Origin: Cellulomonas sp. 73-92
GTDB taxonomy: Bacteria > Actinomycetota > Actinomycetes > Actinomycetales > Cellulomonadaceae
Assembly: GCF_001898175.1 (NCBI RefSeq)
Contig: NZ_MKTH01000013.1
Span: 355,795 to 419,794 of the forward strand
DNA: 64,000 nt
Direction of reading: 5' to 3'
The translations under genes and the position numbers were made by a program. Positions 29,470 through 38,418 of the stretch are shown here, piece after piece. Numbering within the stretch: position 1 is the stretch's first letter; each line of letters begins with the position of its first letter. The notes below the pieces were generated by a model, which was not told the DNA's origin, did not search any database, and saw only the letters and a program-made list of their open reading frames with translations.

Positions 29470-32207
29470 CGGCGGCCGAGCGGGCGGGCGTGGGGCCGCG
29501 GCGCACGACGACGGGGGCGGCGCTCCTCGGGCTGCGTCGCCGCGCCGCGGCGGACGCGTGGCCGCTCACCCTGACGGCGGTGCTGCTCCTGCTCGCGGTG
29601 GTGCTCGCCGACGCGACCCCGCGCCTGCTGACGAGGGTGGCCGACGAGGCCGTGCGGGCCGCCGTCGCCGCCCGGCCCTCCGTCGGGATCACCGTCACGG
29701 CGCCGTTCGACGACGGTCTGGTCTCGGCCGACCGTGATCCCAGCACGGCGGAGCAGGTGGCCGCGGACGGCGCGACGATCGAGGCCGCCCTGCCTCCGGC
29801 CCTGGCGCGCGTGCTCGCCCCGCCCTCGGGCCTGGTGAGCACCACCTACCTGCCGACGGCGGCGCCCGACGGGGCGGTCTCGCTGCAGCTGGCGTACCTC
29901 TGGCGGGACGGGTTCGCCGGGGTGGACTGGCTCGAGGGCCAGGCCCCCGGTGCTCCCGCGAGCGGCGAGTTCGGCAGCGCCGACGGCGGGACGTGGCCCG
30001 TCGCGGTGGGGCTGTCCGCCCCGGTCGCCGCGCAGCTCGGCGTCCGTCCCGGTGACCGGATCGCGGCCAGCGGCCCGGACGGCCGACCGCTCGACGTGAC
30101 GGTGAGCGGGATCTTCCGGGCCCGGGAGCCGGGCGACCCGCTCTGGGCCCAGGTGCCCGGCCTGCTCGAGCCGATCACGCTCGGCGCCAACGCCGGGCAG
30201 AGGACCGTGATGGGCGCGCTGCTCTCGGCGGAGTCGGTCGCCGACGTCCGGCTCGCGCTGCCGCCGCAGGCGGTGACCCGGACCTTCACCCTCGGGGTGC
30301 GGCCCGCGACGGTGGCGTTCGCCGACCTGGGCGACATCGCGCGCGCCGCCGCGGCGCTCGAGGCGGCCCCGAAGACCCTGGGCCTGCTCGGTCCGCGTCC
30401 GACCGTGTGGTCGCAGCTCGAGGGGCTCGCACGGTCGATCCAGGCGCGGGTGCAGGCGGCCGGCGCCCAGGCGTCGGTGCTGCTCGTCGGGACCCTCGGC
30501 GCGTCGGCGGCGGTGCTGGTGCTGGCCGCCGGGCTGCTCGTGCGTCGCCGCGCGGTGGTGCTGAACCGCGACCGGGCGCGTGGCGCGTCGCTGCCCGCCA
30601 TCGGGCTCGGCCTGGCGCTCGAGCAGGCCACGCTCTGTCTCGCGGTCGGCGCGGTCGGGCTGGTCGTGGCGCAGCGCCTCGCGCCCGGGCCCGTCTCCTG
30701 GCCGTGGGTCCTGCCGGTGCTCGCGGTGGCGGTGCTCGCCGTGCCGGTGCTCGGCACGCTGACGGCCGCCGGGCCGAGGGCACGGCGCGCGGCGTCGGAG
30801 TCGGAGGAGGTCGGCCGGCGCCGGGCACCGGAGCCGGCGCAGGTCCGGCGCGGCGCGCTCGAGGCGGCCGTGGTGCTGATCGCGGTCGCGGCCCTCGTGA
30901 CGGTGCGTCGTCGGGGGCTGCCCGACGAGCCCACCGGCGCGGACCTGCTCCTCGCGGCGGCCCCCGCCCTGGGAGCGCTGGCGATCGGCCTGGTCGGCGC
31001 CCGGGTCCTGCGGCTGCTGCTGCGCGCCATGGTCCCCGCCGCGGCGCGGTTCCGCCGCGCCGGCCCCCTGCTGGCGTCGGCCGGCGGCGCCGCCGCGCCC
31101 GGCCTCGGCCCGTTCGTCGCGCTGACGCTGTGCACCACGCTCGCCGTCTTCAGCACGGTGGTCGGCGCGACCGTGACGGCCGGCCAGGACGCGGGCTCGT
31201 GGGACACGGTCGGCGCCGACGTCGTCGTGCACACGGACGCCGACCATCCCCTGGACGCGGTCGCCTCGCGGGTGGCTGCGGCCGGTGGAGTCGAGGGGGT
31301 CGCGCTGGCCCGGCTGGTGCCGAACGTGCAGATCTCCGGCGTGCCGGGCACCGACTGGGTCGACGTGCTGGCGGTCGACGCCGCGGACTACGCCCGCCTG
31401 CTCGCGGCCACCCCCGTGCCGACGCCGCCCGGGCTCGGCGCGCTCGTCCCGGGACAGGCGCCCGACGCCGCGCTGCCGGTGCTCGGCGGCGCGTCCCTGA
31501 GCGCGGGCGGCGCGTCGCCGGCGCTGCTGTGGAACGGCCGCACGCTGCCGCTCCGGAGGGTGGGTGCCGCCCCGGCGCTGAGCCCGGCCCTCGCCGGCAC
31601 CGGGCCCACCGCGACGCTCGTCGTGGTCGACCGACGGCTGCTCGCCGCCGCCGCCGGCGAGCCGCTGGATGCCGACGTGCTGTGGGCCGTCGGCCCTGGC
31701 GCGGAGCGAGCCGTGGACGCGGCCGGCGTGGACGGCGCGGCGGTCACCGGCCGCGCCACGTGGCTCGCCGAACGCCGGAGCGAGCCGCTGACGTCCGGCC
31801 TGCTCCTGCTGCTGCGCGTCGCGGCGCCGATCCTCGTCGGGCTCGGGCTGGTGGTCGTGGCGCTCGCGGCCGCGGTCGACGCCTCGCGCCGCGCCCGGAC
31901 CCTGGCCGTGCTGCGGGTGCTGGGCCTGAACCGACGGCAGGTCGGGCGGGTGGCGGTCGGCGAGGTGCTGCCCTGGGTGCTGCTGGCCACCGCCGGCGGC
32001 CTGGCGGCGGGCGTCTGGATGGCACGGCTGGTGGAGCGACCCCTCCAGCTCCGGCTGCTGACCGGCCAGGCCGCCGACCCGGGCCTGACCTGGCCCTGGT
32101 GGCCGCTGGCGGTGCTGCCGCTCGTGGTGCTCGTCGCCGGCGCCGTCGCGGCGGTGCAGGCGGGGCGCCGCAGCGCGCTCGGCCAGGTGATGCGGATCGG
32201 CGGCTGA
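29466..32207 (+). CDS. Second large FtsX-type ABC permease
   Basis: 913 residues, beginning after a short basic leader with the helix PLTLTAVLLLLAVVLADA. An extracytoplasmic domain precedes helices near 330-360 (VLLVGTLGASAAVLVLAAG) and a middle block (residues 460-570). A second extracytoplasmic domain and three C-terminal FtsX helices follow (ILVGLGLVVVALAAAVDAS, LLATAGGLAAGVW, LAVLPLVVLVAGAVAAVQA). It lies in the same order of domains as the gene before it, so the two probably dimerise into one transporter. The GTG start overlaps the previous stop by 4 bases. Last gene of the operon; it faces the GGDEF-EAL gene tail to tail, 11 bases apart. Confidence 0.83.
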   Translation: MTAAERAGVGPRRTTTGAALLGLRRRAAADAWPLTLTAVLLLLAVVLADATPRLLTRVADEAVRAAVAARPSVGITVTAPFDDGLVSADRDPSTAEQVAADGATIEAALPPALARVLAPPSGLVSTTYLPTAAPDGAVSLQLAYLWRDGFAGVDWLEGQAPGAPASGEFGSADGGTWPVAVGLSAPVAAQLGVRPGDRIAASGPDGRPLDVTVSGIFRAREPGDPLWAQVPGLLEPITLGANAGQRTVMGALLSAESVADVRLALPPQAVTRTFTLGVRPATVAFADLGDIARAAAALEAAPKTLGLLGPRPTVWSQLEGLARSIQARVQAAGAQASVLLVGTLGASAAVLVLAAGLLVRRRAVVLNRDRARGASLPAIGLGLALEQATLCLAVGAVGLVVAQRLAPGPVSWPWVLPVLAVAVLAVPVLGTLTAAGPRARRAASESEEVGRRRAPEPAQVRRGALEAAVVLIAVAALVTVRRRGLPDEPTGADLLLAAAPALGALAIGLVGARVLRLLLRAMVPAAARFRRAGPLLASAGGAAAPGLGPFVALTLCTTLAVFSTVVGATVTAGQDAGSWDTVGADVVVHTDADHPLDAVASRVAAAGGVEGVALARLVPNVQISGVPGTDWVDVLAVDAADYARLLAATPVPTPPGLGALVPGQAPDAALPVLGGASLSAGGASPALLWNGRTLPLRRVGAAPALSPALAGTGPTATLVVVDRRLLAAAAGEPLDADVLWAVGPGAERAVDAAGVDGAAVTGRATWLAERRSEPLTSGLLLLLRVAAPILVGLGLVVVALAAAVDASRRARTLAVLRVLGLNRRQVGRVAVGEVLPWVLLATAGGLAAGVWMARLVERPLQLRLLTGQAADPGLTWPWWPLAVLPLVVLVAGAVAAVQAGRRSALGQVMRIGG

Positions 32208-32218
32208 GCGGCGGCTCG

Positions 32219-34459
32219 TCAGCGCAGGGACAGGCCGGTCATCGCGGCGTCGTGCCCGCGCACGTACTCCGTCACGGCGGTCGGGTGCAGCGGCGCGGCG
32301 ATGAGGAAGCCCTGAGCCAGCGCGACCTGGAGCTCCTGGAGCGCGGCGAGCTGCCCGCGGGTCTCCACGCCCTCGGCGACGAGGATCAGGCCGAGCGACT
32401 GCGCGAGCGCCGTGACCGCGGCCAGCAGGGGCGACGGGTGGGCGGCCACGGAGTCGACCAGGCTCTTGTCCAGCTTCAGCACCGACACGGGGAACCGCTC
32501 GAGGTACGTCAGGGCCGAGTAGCCGGTGCCGAAGTCGTCGATGGCGAGGTGGACGCCGGCGGCGTCGAGATCGCCGAGCGCGGCGGCGAGCTCCAGGTCC
32601 CCCGGCACGGCGGCCTGCTCGGTGATCTCGACGGTGAGCTGCGCGGGCGTCAGGCCGGCGTCGACCAGTCGTCCCAGGACGTGGGTGGCGAGGTCGGCAC
32701 GCCCGAGCGAGGCGGCGCTCATGTTGACGCCCATCCGCACCGACCGGAACACGGGGTCCGCCGCGCACCACGCCGCGTCCTGGCGGAGCGCGGTCACCAG
32801 GACGAAGTCGTCGATCGCCGCGGACAGCCCGGCCCGCTCGGCGGCCGGCAGGAACTGCGCCGGCACGAGCGGGCCGCGCGTCGGGTGCTGCCAGCGGACG
32901 AGCGCCTCGAGGCCGACCAGGGCGCCGTCGTCGAGCGCGACGACGGGCTGGTAGGCCACCCAGAGCCCACCGGAGTCGGGATGCTGCAGCGCGTGGTCGA
33001 GCTCCGCGGCCAGGGTGCGCTCGCCCAGGACCTGCTCCCGCAGCTCCCTGGTGTAGAGGCGGTAGGTCGACCGGCCGGCGTTCTTCGCCGCGTACATCGC
33101 GATGTCGGCGTCGGTCTGCAACCCCTCGAGCGTGGCCACGTCGGGCGACGTGACGATCCCGACGCTCGCCGAGACCCGCAGCGGCAGCCCGTCGAGCTCG
33201 AACGGCTCCACGAAGGCCGACAGCACCTGCCGCCCCACCTGCTCGGCGAAGGCGGCGGTGTCCGTCTCGGGTCCAACCGCGAGCACGCCGAACTCGTCAC
33301 CGCCGAAGCGGGCGACGAGCAGCCGGGGCGGCAGGGCCGCCGTCAGCCGGCCGGCCACCTGCACCAGGAGCTCGTCCCCGACCGTGTGGCCGTACGTGTC
33401 GTTGATGCCCTTGAAGTCGTCCAGGTCGAGCATCGCCAGCAGGGCGGAGGCGCCGCGAGCGGCGCCGGCCGACCGGGCCAGCTCCTGGCGGAAGCGCCGC
33501 AGGTTGCCCAGGCCGGTGAGCTCGTCGTGCAGGCTGGCGTGCTCCGTGTGCGCCAGGAGGTGGATCGCGCGGGCCATCGCCAGGAGGAACAGGGCGAGGC
33601 CCGCGATCGCGGCGAGCCTGAGATCCAGGCGGGCCAGCCCGAGGGCGGCCATCAGAGACACGGCCGGCACCACGGCGCCCGTGGGCAGCAGGAGCAGCAG
33701 CCCGGGCACGCGCGAGGGCGCCGGGCCGTGGGCGGGCTGCCCCACGTGCGTCATCGACGGGTGGAGGGCCGCCAGCCCCAGTGCGAGGTAGGAGACGTAC
33801 GAGAACACGTCCCACGCCGAGCCCGGGCTGTAGTGACCGGCGACCGTGGCCAGGCCGACGACGGTGTCCGAGGAGATGGCACCGAACAGGGCCGCGACGA
33901 GGATGGCGATCGCCACGCTCCGGCGCGGCCGGCGGTCGCGCAGCCGCAGGAGCAGGGCGAACAGCGCCAGGTCCAGCACGGGCAGTGCCGCGGCAGACGC
34001 GACCGCGGCGATGCCCGCCTTCGCGTCGACGTACGGCTGGATGAGGAACTGGTAGGCCAGGGTGGCCAGCGAGACGACGCCGATCGCGCTGTCCAGCCAC
34101 GCCAGCCGGTCCCGGTCGGGCGGGAGCGGCGGCGTGAAGCCGATGATCCCCGCCGCGGCGGCGACCGAGCCGGCGGCGAACGCGATCCACGCCGGGCCGG
34201 TGAGCGCCTGCTCCCGCGCCTGGACCGCGGATCCGACGCCGGCGGACACCAGTGCCAGGGCGAGGAGCAGCCACGCCACCGGCCGGGCCGGGGCACGGCG
34301 CCGCACCGCCACGACGATGGTGGCGGCGGCGACCAGGGGGGCGACGACGAGGAGCCACAGGCGCGCGTCCGGGGAGGCGAGCGCGAAGGCGACCGCCGCC
34401 GCCACCGCCACGCCGACGGCCGCTCGGAACTGCGCAGCCGAGACACCCATCGCCGACAC
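32219..34459 (-). CDS. Membrane GGDEF-EAL c-di-GMP protein
   Basis: 746-residue signalling protein. About eight N-terminal membrane helices (residues 10-290) form an unrecognised membrane sensor. The GGDEF domain has LDLDDFKGINDTYGH and the intact ARFGGDEFGVL, so cyclase activity is possible. The EAL domain has GLEALVRWQHP, the NMSA strand, EITEQAA and IDDFGTGYSAL, which are the metal-binding and catalytic residues needed for phosphodiesterase activity. Both activities may occur; the net direction cannot be read. The GTG at 34459 sits 5 bases after GGGAG; alternative in-frame starts are 34465 and 34450. It stands alone, convergent with the ABC operon. Confidence 0.93.
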   Translation of the reverse strand: MSAMGVSAAQFRAAVGVAVAAAVAFALASPDARLWLLVVAPLVAAATIVVAVRRRAPARPVAWLLLALALVSAGVGSAVQAREQALTGPAWIAFAAGSVAAAAGIIGFTPPLPPDRDRLAWLDSAIGVVSLATLAYQFLIQPYVDAKAGIAAVASAAALPVLDLALFALLLRLRDRRPRRSVAIAILVAALFGAISSDTVVGLATVAGHYSPGSAWDVFSYVSYLALGLAALHPSMTHVGQPAHGPAPSRVPGLLLLLPTGAVVPAVSLMAALGLARLDLRLAAIAGLALFLLAMARAIHLLAHTEHASLHDELTGLGNLRRFRQELARSAGAARGASALLAMLDLDDFKGINDTYGHTVGDELLVQVAGRLTAALPPRLLVARFGGDEFGVLAVGPETDTAAFAEQVGRQVLSAFVEPFELDGLPLRVSASVGIVTSPDVATLEGLQTDADIAMYAAKNAGRSTYRLYTRELREQVLGERTLAAELDHALQHPDSGGLWVAYQPVVALDDGALVGLEALVRWQHPTRGPLVPAQFLPAAERAGLSAAIDDFVLVTALRQDAAWCAADPVFRSVRMGVNMSAASLGRADLATHVLGRLVDAGLTPAQLTVEITEQAAVPGDLELAAALGDLDAAGVHLAIDDFGTGYSALTYLERFPVSVLKLDKSLVDSVAAHPSPLLAAVTALAQSLGLILVAEGVETRGQLAALQELQVALAQGFLIAAPLHPTAVTEYVRGHDAAMTGLSLR

Positions 34460-34608
34460 CCACACTCCCGTCCGGCCCCCCGCCCCTTCTTCGTCGGCCG
34501 CTACGGGCGACTCCTGAGGCGGTCACGCGCCCGTGAAGGGGTTTCCACCCGGGTGACGCGGCCGCCGGCCCACGTTTCGGGGCGCCCGGCATCCGGGACA
34601 CTCGGAGC

Positions 34609-35655
34609 GTGCAACGACTCGCGCTGCGCCACCCGGGCGTGCAGGCGGCCCTCGCGTCGGCCGTCCTGTTCGGCGTCAGCACGCCGTTCGCGAAGGCGTT
34701 GCTCGGGGACGTCAGCCCGTGGCTCCTCGCGGGGCTGCTGTACTGCGGCTCGGGGCTGGGCCTGTGGGGCTACCGGCTGGTGCGCCGGCCGGGGCGCGTG
34801 GTGCTGCGGCGGTCCGAGGTGATGCCCCTGGTCGGCGCGGTCGCCTCGGGCGGCGTCGTCGCGCCGGTGCTGCTCATGCTGGGGCTGTCGCGCATGCCCG
34901 CGTCGGGCGCGTCGCTGCTGCTCAACGCGGAGGCCGTGTTCACCGCACTGCTGGCATGGGTGGTGTTCCGGGAGCACGTCGACCGGCGGATCGTCGTGGG
35001 GATGGTCGCCATCGTGGCGGGCGCCGCCGTGCTCAGCGTCCCCGCCGGCGTTGCCCTCGGGACCCCGCTGCCGGCGCTCGCGGTGCTCGGCGCGTGCCTG
35101 TGCTGGGGCCTCGACAACAACCTGACCAGGAAGGTCGCGCTCACCGATGCGACGTGGCTGGCCGCCGTCAAGGGTGCCGTCGCCGGGCCGATCAACCTGG
35201 TGCTGGCGCTGGCGCTCGGAGCGCGGCTGCCCGGGCTGGTGCCGACCCTCGGCGCGATGGGGCTCGGCCTCGTCGCCTACGGCCTCAGCCTGGTGCTGTT
35301 CATCCACGCGCTCGGCAGCGTCGGCACCGCCCGCACCGGCGCGTACTTCGCGGTGGCGCCGTTCGTCGGCGCCGTCGTGGCGATCGTCCTCGGCGAGGCC
35401 GTGACCTGGTCGCTCGTCGTAGCCGGCCTGCTCATGGGCCTCGGCGTCTGGCTGCACCTGAGCGAGCGCCACGAGCACGCGCACACCCACGAGGCGATCG
35501 AGCACACGCACCGGCACACCCACGACGAGCACCACCAGCACGCGCACGACGAGCCCGTGCCGCCCGGGACCTGGCACACGCACCCGCACATCCACGAGCC
35601 GATCACCCACACCCACCCGCACTACCCGGACGCGCACCACCGGCACGCGCACTAG
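34609..35655 (+). CDS. EamA/DMT-family transporter with histidine-rich C-terminus
   Basis: 348 residues with ten membrane helices in two EamA halves (first half about 10-140, second 150-285). Landmarks are LFGVSTPFAKALL, ASGASLLLNAEAVFTALLAW and TARTGAYFAVAPFVGAVVAI. The last 64 residues are cytoplasmic or external and very unusual: 23 histidines in HxH, HTH and HAH runs, with Asp and Glu between. Such tails usually bind Ni, Co, Zn or Cu ions, so a metal or metal-complex role is inferred rather than generic drug/metabolite efflux. The GTG start has no strong ribosome site. It is convergent with the ROK gene. Confidence 0.88.
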   Translation: MQRLALRHPGVQAALASAVLFGVSTPFAKALLGDVSPWLLAGLLYCGSGLGLWGYRLVRRPGRVVLRRSEVMPLVGAVASGGVVAPVLLMLGLSRMPASGASLLLNAEAVFTALLAWVVFREHVDRRIVVGMVAIVAGAAVLSVPAGVALGTPLPALAVLGACLCWGLDNNLTRKVALTDATWLAAVKGAVAGPINLVLALALGARLPGLVPTLGAMGLGLVAYGLSLVLFIHALGSVGTARTGAYFAVAPFVGAVVAIVLGEAVTWSLVVAGLLMGLGVWLHLSERHEHAHTHEAIEHTHRHTHDEHHQHAHDEPVPPGTWHTHPHIHEPITHTHPHYPDAHHRHAH

Positions 35656-35694
35656 GGGCCGGATCCCGCTCCCGCGTCGAGGGCGTCCGGTGGC

Positions 35695-36852
35695 TCAGGG
35701 CAGGGTGTCGAGCACCGTCCGCTGGATGGCGACCGCGGCCGCGCCCCGCGCCCAGAGGGTCGGGTCGTCCTTGACGAGCAGGAGGTCGAGCTCCGCGGCC
35801 TCCGCGTTGCGGTGCTCGCGGATGCTGCTCACCAGGCGCTCCCAGCCCACCTCGGCGAGCCGGATGCCCTCGCCGGTGAGCACGACCCGTTCCGGCTGCG
35901 CGATGTTCGCGACGTCGGCCACGAGGACGCCGAAGGCCCGGGCCGCGTTCCCGACGATCTGGTCGGTGATCGGGTCGCCGGCCTGCGCCAGGTCGAGGAC
36001 CTCGTCGTACTCCAGCGCGCGGCCGGTCGCCAGCGACGCCTGGGTCTGGATCGCGTCCATCGACAGCAGGGCGTTCGCGCAGCCACGGTGCCCGTCGGGG
36101 CACGCCGGGCCGAGCGGGTCGAGGGGGAAGTGCCCCAGCAGGCCGAGGCCCGAGTCGCGGCCGTGGACCAGCCGGTCGTGGACGACGAGGCCGCAGCCGA
36201 CGCCGGCACCGATCGTCAGGGCGGCGAAGTTCGTCACGTCGCGCCCGGCACCGAACCAGTGCTCCGCCTCCATGAGCGCGTCCAGGTCGTTCGCCAGCAC
36301 CACAGGCAGGCCGGTCCGCGCGGTGAGCTGCGGGCCGAGGTCGACATCGCGCCAGCCGAGGAACGGCGCCCGCCCGACGCGGACGTCCTCCACCACCATG
36401 CCGCCGAGCCCGACCCCGATGGCCAGCACCGTCGCAGCCGTGTCGCCGTTGAGGTCGTGGACCAGGCCGGCGAGCACCTCGACGACCGCCTGCGGGTCGT
36501 GGTCGTCGACCCTGGCGTCAGCCGCGCGGATGATGCCAGCCCGCAGGTCGGTCAGCGCGGCGTAGGCCCGCGTGCCGGTCAGCTTGATGCCGACGAAGTG
36601 CTCAAGGCGGGGGTTGACGTCCAGCGGCTGCGGCGGCCGGCCACCACCCCGCGCCACGGGCTCGGCGTCGTCCACCTCGTGCAGCACGCCGAGATCGAGG
36701 AGCGGCTTGGTCAGCCGCGACAGGCTCGGCGTCGACAGGCCGAGCCGCTGCGCCAGCTCGGTGCGGGCCAGCGGTCCGCGGACGAGCACCTCGAGCGCCA
36801 CGCGGCGCTCGGACGCCGAGAGGCTCTTCCAGCGCGAGGCGGGCGCAGGCAT
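35695..36852 (-). CDS. ROK-family transcriptional repressor
   Basis: 385 residues. An N-terminal winged helix-turn-helix (residues 8-60: ERRVALEVLVRGPLARTELA, then QRLGLSTPSLSRLTKPLLDL) precedes the ROK sugar-kinase-like domain with the GVGLGGMVV and NDLDALMEAEHWFG motifs. The zinc loop reads CPDGHRGC, so one Cys of the usual C-x-C-G-x-x-G-C is replaced. The ATG at 36852 lies 6 bases after AGGAG; 11 extra in-frame codons upstream have no such site. It is divergent from a sugar-binding lipoprotein gene, so it most likely represses that uptake operon until its sugar is present. The operator candidates are listed separately. Confidence 0.93.
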   Translation of the reverse strand: MPAPASRWKSLSASERRVALEVLVRGPLARTELAQRLGLSTPSLSRLTKPLLDLGVLHEVDDAEPVARGGGRPPQPLDVNPRLEHFVGIKLTGTRAYAALTDLRAGIIRAADARVDDHDPQAVVEVLAGLVHDLNGDTAATVLAIGVGLGGMVVEDVRVGRAPFLGWRDVDLGPQLTARTGLPVVLANDLDALMEAEHWFGAGRDVTNFAALTIGAGVGCGLVVHDRLVHGRDSGLGLLGHFPLDPLGPACPDGHRGCANALLSMDAIQTQASLATGRALEYDEVLDLAQAGDPITDQIVGNAARAFGVLVADVANIAQPERVVLTGEGIRLAEVGWERLVSSIREHRNAEAAELDLLLVKDDPTLWARGAAAVAIQRTVLDTLP

Positions 36853-36879
36853 CCGATGCTCCTTCGGGTCGTCTGCCCT

Positions 36880-36927
36880 GATCATGTCACGGCGGAACGA
36901 TATCGGTCGACCTCCCGTGACAGGATC
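36880..36927. promoter_or_regulatory. 13-base inverted repeat between ROK and sugar-operon genes
   Basis: GATCATGTCACGG (36880-36892) and CCGTGACAGGATC (36915-36927) match as an inverted repeat at 12 of 13 positions. The 22-base spacer contains CGATATCG, itself a palindrome. Placed just upstream of the ROK start, it suits autoregulation. Confidence 0.5.
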
Positions 36928-36942
36928 GCGACCTGATCAGCC

Positions 36943-36971
36943 TTGACGGCTCGCCGAACCTCTGTCATTTT
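36943..36971 (+). promoter_or_regulatory. Possible promoter of the sugar-uptake operon
   Basis: TTGACG (36943-36948) is followed after 17 bases by CATTTT (36966-36971). The -35 is good and the -10 weak. The downstream operator candidate begins inside the -10. Confidence 0.4.
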
Positions 36972-36989
36972 GCGTTGGCACAACGAAAA
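36968..36989. promoter_or_regulatory. Operator-like palindrome for the sugar operon
   Basis: TTTT-G-CGTTG-GCA-CAACG-AAAA is a palindrome with one bulged base around a 3-base centre. It overlaps the proposed -10 and start point and lies 83 bases before the lipoprotein gene. ROK and LacI repressors bind sites of this size. Confidence 0.55.
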
Positions 36990-37072
36990 CACGTCGATGG
37001 TCGACCATCCCGCCGGGATGTTGCCCCATCGGCGTCGCGAGAGACGATGACGTCCCATCTCGGAGGCCAAGG

Positions 37073-38386
37073 ATGTTCACCAGCGCACGACGAGGCGCAC
37101 TCACCGCCCTGGGGGCGGCGGCGGCGCTCGCACTGACTCTCACCGCCTGCAGCTCGGGCGGGGCCGGCGCCGCCGGCACCACACCCACCCCCGTCGCCAC
37201 CGCGGGGGCCGACATCTCGGGCACGGTGACCTTCTGGCACGCGTACTCGGCCGACTCGCCGGAGGTGAAGACGCTCGAGACGGTGCTCATCCCGAAGTTC
37301 GAGCAGGCGCACCCCAAGGTGAAGGTCGATGCGGTCGCCGTGCCGTACGACCAGCTGCACCAGAAGCTCGTCACCGCCGTGGCGGGCGACACGCTGCCCG
37401 ACCTCGTCCGCTCGGACATCATGTGGGTCCCCGAGCTGGCCAACCTCGGCGTGCTCGTCCCGCTCGACCAGCAGCTGCCCGACTTCAGCACCTTCGCCGG
37501 CCAGGTCTACCCCGGCGCCCTGGCGACCAACGCCTACAAGGGCCACTACTACGGGCTCCCGCTCGACACCAACACGCGCGTGCTGCTCTACAACAAGGAC
37601 GCGCTGGCCAAGGCCGGGATCACCCAGCCGCCGGCGACGTTCGACGAGCTCAAGGCGGACGCCCCGAAGCTGACCGCCGCCGGCGTCTACGCGTTCGCCG
37701 ACAACAGCACCTCGGGCTGGAACGTCCTGCCCTGGATCTGGAGCGCCGGCGGCGCGGTCACCGACGACAAGGTGACGAAGGCGACCGGGTACCTCAACTC
37801 CGCGAAGTCGGTGGCGGGGGTGCAGCTGCTCGTCGACCTGTACCAGCAGAAGGCGATCCCGGACATCATCCTCGGCGGCACCGGCGGGACCGCCACCTCC
37901 GACGGCCTGGCCACCGGGGCGTACGGGACGATCCTCGACGGCCCGTGGATGTACCCGATCTTCCAGAGCCAGTACCCCGACTTCAAGCTCCAGGCGGCCC
38001 CGATGCCGTCCGGCCCGGGCGGCTCGGTCTCCGTCGTCGGCGGCGAGTCCGTCGTCATGACGCAGTCGTCGAAGAACAAGGACGCCGCGGCCGAGTTCAT
38101 GCGGTTCCTGCTCTCGCAGGACTCGCAGTACGAGATGGCCAAGGTGGGGCAGATGTCGGTGCTCTCGGCGCTCGGCGACAAGCTCGTCGGCATCAACGCC
38201 TACTACGCGCCGTTCGTGAAGCAGCTGGCCAACGCCCAGCCGCGCACGCCCACGCCGGCGTGGCCGAAGATCGACGACATCCTCAAGGCGCAGATCCAGA
38301 AGGCGCTGCAGGGCGAGCCGGTGCAGCAGGCGCTCGACGAGGCCGCGGCCCAGATCGACCCGCTGCTCGCGCAGTACGCCGGCTGA
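37073..38386 (+). CDS. Sugar ABC transporter substrate-binding lipoprotein
   Basis: 437 residues. A type II signal peptide ends in the lipobox LTAC with lipid-bearing Cys26, then SSGG; the mature protein sits on the outer face of the membrane. It belongs to the family 1 (MalE-like) carbohydrate-binding proteins: TVTFWHAYSADSPEVKTLE, DLVRSDIMWVPELA, YYGLPLDTNTRVLLYNKD and the aromatic WNVLPWIWSAGG near the sugar pocket. The ATG follows GGAGG. First gene of an operon with two permeases and two glycosidases, so alpha-1,6-linked glucose oligomers are the likely ligand (inference from the enzymes). Confidence 0.93.
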   Translation: MFTSARRGALTALGAAAALALTLTACSSGGAGAAGTTPTPVATAGADISGTVTFWHAYSADSPEVKTLETVLIPKFEQAHPKVKVDAVAVPYDQLHQKLVTAVAGDTLPDLVRSDIMWVPELANLGVLVPLDQQLPDFSTFAGQVYPGALATNAYKGHYYGLPLDTNTRVLLYNKDALAKAGITQPPATFDELKADAPKLTAAGVYAFADNSTSGWNVLPWIWSAGGAVTDDKVTKATGYLNSAKSVAGVQLLVDLYQQKAIPDIILGGTGGTATSDGLATGAYGTILDGPWMYPIFQSQYPDFKLQAAPMPSGPGGSVSVVGGESVVMTQSSKNKDAAAEFMRFLLSQDSQYEMAKVGQMSVLSALGDKLVGINAYYAPFVKQLANAQPRTPTPAWPKIDDILKAQIQKALQGEPVQQALDEAAAQIDPLLAQYAG

Positions 38387-38418
38387 CCACCCCGGCACGA
38401 CCGACAGGACGACCGACC

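Noticed and set aside
28815..32771. 1318-codon minus-strand frame opposite the FtsX permeases
   Set aside because: Arg/Gly-rich shadow crossing several genes; codon positions match the plus-strand permeases.
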